A stretch of DNA of 64,000 nt from CAYYFX01 sp046330135 (GTDB lineage: Bacteria > ARS69), in contig JAXLTI010000004.1 in the NCBI GenBank assembly GCA_046330135.1, positions 496,001 to 560,000 on the forward strand, given 5' to 3'. How positions within the stretch are numbered: the stretch's first letter is position 1; the number at the start of each line of letters is the position of its first letter. This document shows positions 59,174 through 64,000 of the stretch, piece by piece. Both the position numbers and the translations under genes were made by a program. Under the pieces are notes generated by a model. The model ran no database searches. It was not told the DNA's origin and saw nothing but the letters and a program-made list of their open reading frames with translations.

Positions 59174-61837
59174 ATGACCCTCGCCGAGCTGCGCTCGCGT
59201 CTTTCGTGGTTCCTCGTCGCACCCGCGCTGCTCCTGTCGGCGCCGGGGAACCTCCTCGCCGGAACGACGGGCACGATCGCCGGCCGCGTTCTCGATCAGA
59301 ACCAGCATCCGGTGGTCGCCGCGACGATCGTCCTCGTGGGCCAGCGTCTCGGCGCGTATTCGGACGCCGAGGGTCGGTACCGGATCGCGCGAGTCCCGCC
59401 GGGCACCTACGAGCTGACCGCCAGCCGGCTGAGCTACGAGAGCGTCCGCGTGCAGGCCGTCGTCGTCTCCGCGGATCAGACCACCGACATCGATCTCCAC
59501 ATGAAGGAGACCACGCTCGCCGCCGCGGAGGTCGTGGTGGTGGCGAAGCGTCCGCCCGTGGATCTGAAGCAGACCAGCACCCAGACCACCGTCTCGAGCC
59601 AGGACATCCAGGCCCTGCCCGTGCAGGAGCTGCAGGACGTCGTGAATCTGCAGGCGGGCGTCGTGGACGGCCACTTCCGCGGCGGCCGGACCGGGGAGGT
59701 GCAGTACCAGGTGGACGGCGTGAGCGTGAACAACCCCTTCGACAACAAGTCGAGCCTGAAGGTGGACCGCTCGCTGCTCCAGGAAGTGCAGGTCATCAGC
59801 GGCACGTTCGACGCGGAATACGGCCAGTGCATGAGCGGGGTCGTGAACGCGGTCCTCAAGGAGGGCTCGGAGAAGCTCCGCTGGGGCGCCGAGGCGTACG
59901 CGGGCGGCTTCGTGTTCCGCGGCGCGGACCGCCGTTTCATCGACGACTCGATCCAGCCCACGGACATCCAGAACTTCCAGGCCAGCGCGAGCGGACCGCT
60001 GCCTCTTTCCAAGACCGTCTTCCTCGTGAGCGTGCGCCGGTATCTCTACGACGACTACTTCCGCGGCACGAGGCGGTTCGTCCCCAGCGACTCGTCGGAC
60101 TTCGAACGGAAGATCTTCAACCCCACCGGTGACGGCGCCGTGGTGGCGCTCAGCTACTCCCGCGACTGGGGGGGCTTTGCGAAGATCACGAACACGTCGC
60201 TCACGAACACGAAGCTGGGCTACCAGGTCCTCTTCGACGTCGGGCACGGGCGGGGAGCGGACCAGTCGTGGCGCCTCAACCCGGACGGCGAGGCGAGGTA
60301 CGACAACCTCGCGCTCGAGCACGGGCTGGACTGGACGCAGACGCTCAGCACGGGGACGTTCCTCGAGTTCAACGCCCGGCAGAACTACTCGAAGTACCGC
60401 GTCGGGCGCTACGACGACGTCTACGACCCGGGCTACGACATCGCGGGCCCGCCGCTCGGCGACTCCACCTACGAGCTCGGAGCGTTCGTGCAAGGAGTGG
60501 ACTTCTTCCGCTTCTACCAGAGGACGAACGGCTTCATCCTGAAGAGCGCGCTCACCAGCCAGGTGGGACACGAGCACCAGGTGAAGGCCGGCGCCGAGCT
60601 CTTCGATCCGGAGGTGACGTTCGGGACGCCCGGGCATCTCACGTTCACCACCGTGAACGGGGTCCAGCAGCTCGTCCGCCACGTCGACGACCCGCCGGAC
60701 TTCCCGGGCGTCAAGGCGTACAAGCCGATCATCGCGGCGGGCTTCGTGCAGGATCACGCGGAGTGGTCGAGCATCATGGTGCGCGCGGGAGTGCGCATGG
60801 ACTACTTCGATGCGCGCTCGGTCCTGCCCACGGACCTCGCCAACCCGGCCAACGCGATCCAGGGCGCGCCGCCGTCGTCGCTGCGCAAGACCTCGCGCAA
60901 GATCTCCGTGTCGCCGCGGCTCGGCGTGGCGTACCCCATCGAGGACTACGCCGCGGTCCACTTCGCCTACGGCCACTTCCAGCAGTTCCCGCCCATCGGC
61001 GACATGTTCCAGAACGCGGATTACTCCGTGCTCACGAACCTCCAGGCGAGCAGCGTGGACTACGGCGTGCTCGGCAACCCCGACGTGAAGCCCGAGGAGA
61101 CGTCGCAATACGAGGTGGGGTACAAGCACGCGCTCAACGAGAACGTCGGGCTGGACGTCACGACGTTCTACAAGGACATCCGCAACCTCCTCGGCGTGGA
61201 GTTCATCGACACGTACAACGGAGCGCAGTACGCGCGCCTGACGAACGTCGACTTCGGCGACGTCTTCGGCTTCACGCTGTCGGTGGATCGGAAGAAGTGG
61301 GGCCCCGTGAACGTGGCGCTGGACTACACGTGGCAGGAAGCGATGGGGAACGCGAGCGATCCGCGCGAGACCGCCACGCGGGCTGCCGCGGGCGAGGACC
61401 CGCGCCCGCGGCTGATTCCCCTGAACTGGGACCAGCGGCACACGTTCAACGCGACGGTCTCCTACAAGGACGGGAACGGCTGGGGCGGAAGCGCGGTGCT
61501 GCGCGTGGCGAGCGGTCAGCCGTACACGCCGGTCGTGACCTCGGGCTTCGGGGCGGGGCTCGAAGCGAACTCGGGCCGCAAGCCCAACGGCGTGATCCTG
61601 GATCTGCGCACCGAGCGATCGCTCGGGACGTGGTCGGGCTCGGACGTGACGTTCTTCGCTCGCGCATTCAACGTCTTCGACGCGAGGTACTTCAACGGCG
61701 CAGTCTTCTCGAGCACGGGTGATCCGTACTACTCGCGCTTCCCCGAGACGGATCGCGTGGCGCTGGCCGACCCCACGCGCTTCTATCCGCCGCGGCGGAT
61801 CGAGGTAGGCGTCCACCTCGGAATGGAGGCCCCGTAG
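59174..61837 (+). CDS. TonB-dependent outer-membrane receptor
   Basis: 887 residues. Signal peptide (about 1-29), then a carboxypeptidase-like regulatory domain (TGTIAGRVLDQNQHPVVAATIVL, about 32-110), a plug with ALPVQELQDVVNLQAGVVDG and a YQVDGVSVNNPF motif, and a long beta-barrel with many aromatic strand ends, closing in RFYPPRRIEVGVHLGMEAP. Such receptors import large substrates using TonB; the TonB cluster at 34890-42655 is a candidate energiser. No SusD-type partner is seen; instead a surface protein gene begins on its stop codon. Confidence 0.88.
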   Translation: MTLAELRSRLSWFLVAPALLLSAPGNLLAGTTGTIAGRVLDQNQHPVVAATIVLVGQRLGAYSDAEGRYRIARVPPGTYELTASRLSYESVRVQAVVVSADQTTDIDLHMKETTLAAAEVVVVAKRPPVDLKQTSTQTTVSSQDIQALPVQELQDVVNLQAGVVDGHFRGGRTGEVQYQVDGVSVNNPFDNKSSLKVDRSLLQEVQVISGTFDAEYGQCMSGVVNAVLKEGSEKLRWGAEAYAGGFVFRGADRRFIDDSIQPTDIQNFQASASGPLPLSKTVFLVSVRRYLYDDYFRGTRRFVPSDSSDFERKIFNPTGDGAVVALSYSRDWGGFAKITNTSLTNTKLGYQVLFDVGHGRGADQSWRLNPDGEARYDNLALEHGLDWTQTLSTGTFLEFNARQNYSKYRVGRYDDVYDPGYDIAGPPLGDSTYELGAFVQGVDFFRFYQRTNGFILKSALTSQVGHEHQVKAGAELFDPEVTFGTPGHLTFTTVNGVQQLVRHVDDPPDFPGVKAYKPIIAAGFVQDHAEWSSIMVRAGVRMDYFDARSVLPTDLANPANAIQGAPPSSLRKTSRKISVSPRLGVAYPIEDYAAVHFAYGHFQQFPPIGDMFQNADYSVLTNLQASSVDYGVLGNPDVKPEETSQYEVGYKHALNENVGLDVTTFYKDIRNLLGVEFIDTYNGAQYARLTNVDFGDVFGFTLSVDRKKWGPVNVALDYTWQEAMGNASDPRETATRAAAGEDPRPRLIPLNWDQRHTFNATVSYKDGNGWGGSAVLRVASGQPYTPVVTSGFGAGLEANSGRKPNGVILDLRTERSLGTWSGSDVTFFARAFNVFDARYFNGAVFSSTGDPYYSRFPETDRVALADPTRFYPPRRIEVGVHLGMEAP

Positions 61838-64000
61838 TGCGCGCCCCGGAAGCGAACACGCCGCGCCTCGCCGGACCGCTCGGTCGGGTCGCCATCGCCA
61901 TGCTGGCGTTGGTCGCCGCGCTCGCGCCCCTGCGCGCGAGGGCCGACGTGCCCACGCCCGTTCCGCAGGATCAGCGCGGCCGCCTGGACGCGGAGCGCTC
62001 GGGCTTCCACGACGCGAGCAACATCCGCACGGTGTTCTGGAACTACGGGATGGTGGGGGATTACCCGCCCGATCCGGGGAACGTGGACCTGAGCGTGTTC
62101 CACTCGGTCGAGGTTCCGAAGGGCAGCGGCATGAACTACTCGGACGGCATCACCCCGTTCGTCCTGGCGAAGATCACGCAGGCCAACGGCGTGCAGTCCT
62201 ACATCATGGAGACGGGCTTCCGGGAGCGTCAGGCCACGAGCCCGAACCGGAACGTCGACATGCGCTTCGAGCCGCGCCCGGGGTACTTCGAGCCCAGCCC
62301 CATCCTCAATCCGGCACGCTCGCCCGCCATCAGCAACGACCCGCGCACGTGGCCGTCGTTCTGGCCCGACAAGCTCTACGACCCGGACGATCCCGGGTGG
62401 CGCCACAGCTGGAACGGGTACTTCGGCAAGCAGATCGTCGCCGACCAGGAGAGCTTCATGGTCATGGACGACGACTTCTACGACGCCTGGTACTTCTTCC
62501 CGGACCGCCGCGATTCCACGCGCAAGGGCCTCGGCCTGCGCGTGGAGGTGCGCGGCTTCCAGTGGGCGAACCCGCAGGCCCGCAACGTGATCTTCTGGCA
62601 CTACGACATCACGAACGAGAGCACCACCGACTACGACGACAACATCGTGTTCGGCCTCTACATGGACTCGGGCGTCGGCGGCTCGGCGCTGTCCTGCGAC
62701 GGGATCTACGAGTCCGACGACGATAACGCGTTCTTCGATCGGACCTTCGATCAGCACGTGATCAACCTGGTCTACACGTGGGATCGGTTCGGCCACGGCC
62801 GGGACCTGACCGGGAACTGCGGGTCCACCGGCTACCTCGGCTACGCCTATCTGGAGACCCCCGGGAACTCCACGGACAGGATCGACAACGACGAGGACGG
62901 CATCACCGACGAGAAGCGGGACGCGGATCCCGGTGAGCACATCGTCGGCCAGCCGGCGATCCTCTCGTACGTCAACTCCCACTACGACCTCGTGAAGTTC
63001 GAGAACACGTACGGCCCGGTCACCGAGACGCCCGCGTATCGCGCCGGGGATTGGTGGACCGGGGACGAGGACATGGATTGGGTGGCGGAGCTGCACGACA
63101 CGGGCGTGGACGGCGTGATGGGAACGCACGACACCGGCGAGGGCGACGGCATGCCGACCCAGGGCGAGCCGAACTTCGGCCAGACCGATCTGAACGAGTC
63201 GGATCAGATCGGTCTGACCGGCTTCAAGATCAACCGGATCCGTCCCGGTCAGGGGAACCCGGACCAGACCACGGACGGCATCGTGTTCTTCACGGACGCC
63301 CAGAACTGGCCCGAGCGCTTGTTCCAGCAATTCACCAGCCCGGACTCCTCGGTGCGCTTCGGTCCCGGGGTGGCGTCGAACTACAACATCGCGTTCCTGT
63401 TCGCATCGGGGCCGTTCACGTTGAAGCAGGCTCAGCACGAGCGGTTCAGCCTCGCGCTGGCGTACGGCGCCGACTTGAACGAGCTCCGCGGGACGGTGCG
63501 CACGGTCCAGCAGATCTACGACGCGAACTACCGGTTCGCGGTGCCGCCGCAGAGGCCCACCGCCACCGCGGAGGCGGGCGACGGCTTCGTGCGGCTCTCG
63601 TGGGACGACATCGCCGAGCGGAGCGCGGACCCGGTCACGGGCGAGCTCGACTTCGAGGGCTACCGCATCTATCGGTCCACCGATCCCGAGTTCCGCGATC
63701 CACAGGTCATCAGCACGGGCACGGGCTCCGGGCCGATCGGCAACGGCAAGCCGATCGCGCAATTCGATCTCAAGGACGGGAAGAGCGGGTTCTCGGAGCA
63801 GGTCGTGGAGGGTGTCGCGTACTTCCTCGGCACCGACAGCGGTATCCAGCACACGTGGACGGACTACGGCGTGACGAACGGCCAGTTGTACTACTACGCC
63901 GTCACGGCGTACGACTTCGGCTCCACTCGTCTGGGGTTCTATCCTTCGGAGAACTCCATCACGGTCTCCCGAACGCCGCGCGGCGGCACGGTGTTGCCGA
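61837..64000 (+). CDS. Large secreted surface protein with FN3-like domain, 3' end missing
   Basis: The reading frame runs from GTG 61837, overlapping the receptor stop by one base, to the window end without a stop (721 codons seen). A leader segment (LGRVAIAMLALVAALAPLRARA) is followed by SGFHDASNIRTVFWNYGMVGDYPPD, a feature of long secreted proteins in Eisenbacteria/KSB1-like genomes. A region around GYRIYRSTDPEFRDPQ is fibronectin-III-like (about residue 560-650), preceded by RLSWDDIAE. Asp/Gly-rich segments (residues about 345-450) may bind calcium. A sorting tail would be expected beyond the window. Role as receptor partner is inference. Confidence 0.75.
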   Translation, partial: MRAPEANTPRLAGPLGRVAIAMLALVAALAPLRARADVPTPVPQDQRGRLDAERSGFHDASNIRTVFWNYGMVGDYPPDPGNVDLSVFHSVEVPKGSGMNYSDGITPFVLAKITQANGVQSYIMETGFRERQATSPNRNVDMRFEPRPGYFEPSPILNPARSPAISNDPRTWPSFWPDKLYDPDDPGWRHSWNGYFGKQIVADQESFMVMDDDFYDAWYFFPDRRDSTRKGLGLRVEVRGFQWANPQARNVIFWHYDITNESTTDYDDNIVFGLYMDSGVGGSALSCDGIYESDDDNAFFDRTFDQHVINLVYTWDRFGHGRDLTGNCGSTGYLGYAYLETPGNSTDRIDNDEDGITDEKRDADPGEHIVGQPAILSYVNSHYDLVKFENTYGPVTETPAYRAGDWWTGDEDMDWVAELHDTGVDGVMGTHDTGEGDGMPTQGEPNFGQTDLNESDQIGLTGFKINRIRPGQGNPDQTTDGIVFFTDAQNWPERLFQQFTSPDSSVRFGPGVASNYNIAFLFASGPFTLKQAQHERFSLALAYGADLNELRGTVRTVQQIYDANYRFAVPPQRPTATAEAGDGFVRLSWDDIAERSADPVTGELDFEGYRIYRSTDPEFRDPQVISTGTGSGPIGNGKPIAQFDLKDGKSGFSEQVVEGVAYFLGTDSGIQHTWTDYGVTNGQLYYYAVTAYDFGSTRLGFYPSENSITVSRTPRGGTVLP

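Noticed and set aside
56054..61816. Very long minus-strand open frame (1920 codons)
   Set aside because: It is antisense to lacI, the CBM9-like gene and the receptor, and has a biased Arg/Val/His/Asp composition typical of high-GC shadow frames; no family motif or start context.

Overview
The window is about 64 kb of very GC-rich, densely coding bacterial DNA. It looks Gram-negative: it has a TonB/ExbB/ExbD energy-transducing cluster, a TonB-dependent outer-membrane receptor and several lipoproteins. Two secreted proteins (18426-21395 and 57194-59083) end in an FlgD-like/type-A sorting tail with an NPF..T / D.SGR / aGvYfYr pattern. With the GC content and mixed gene set, this suggests a lineage of the FCB/Eisenbacteria-like kind; that placement is inference. 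I saw no rRNA, tRNA, CRISPR array, insertion sequence or prophage gene.

Region 1 (1-18129) is a run of small housekeeping-like and accessory genes, mostly on the plus strand. They include GNAT acetyltransferases, DinB/YfiT-type and DUF1801/DUF3788/DUF5655 proteins, a methyltransferase-GNAT fusion, an endonuclease III-like FeS protein with altered catalytic positions, pirin, a DGPF(YCII)-ECF sigma pair, an FkbM methyltransferase, a 3-methyladenine glycosylase, a CBS protein, a TauE/SafE exporter and a CoA-binding protein. An NmrA-type reductase is on the minus strand, and a broken AraC-family remnant lies at 740-835.

Region 2 (18426-29687) starts with a large secreted M36-type metallopeptidase closed by a good hairpin terminator. 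It continues into small enzymes and a translationally coupled series (23998-29687): a secreted protein, two methyltransferases, two VOC proteins, a GNAT and a TMTC-like membrane/TPR protein. Most of its junctions are ATGA or GTGA overlaps.

Region 3 (29725-34889, minus strand) holds a fused chorismate mutase/DAHP synthase, an ICMT-like methyltransferase, a secreted protein and an HDOD signalling protein. A 673-bp non-coding stretch follows, with a long imperfect palindrome, a 23-bp perfect inverted repeat and a 52-bp tandem array.

Region 4 (34890-42655, minus strand) reads, in order of transcription, PstS-like binding protein, TPR protein, a single-ORF ExbB-ExbD fusion, a second ExbD, TonB, an M24 aminopeptidase and an aldo/keto reductase.

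Region 5 (42660-64000) is a glycan-use locus. Divergent from region 4 is an operon for a glucoamylase-fold (GH144-like) lipoprotein, a sugar-binding lipoprotein, two CUT1-type permeases without an ATPase gene, and a large secreted multidomain protein ending in an alpha/alpha barrel. Convergent to it are cytoplasmic GH1 beta-glucosidase and GH94 phosphorylase genes. A LacI-type regulator with a clear operator follows, then a CBM9-like surface protein, a TonB-dependent receptor and a large surface protein cut off by the window end. Together these could carry a beta-glucan, most plausibly beta-1,2-glucan, from outer-membrane capture through periplasmic cleavage and ABC import to cytoplasmic phosphorolysis or hydrolysis. 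LacI-type half-sites (AAnCGnTT) lie in both divergent promoter regions. The substrate is inference.
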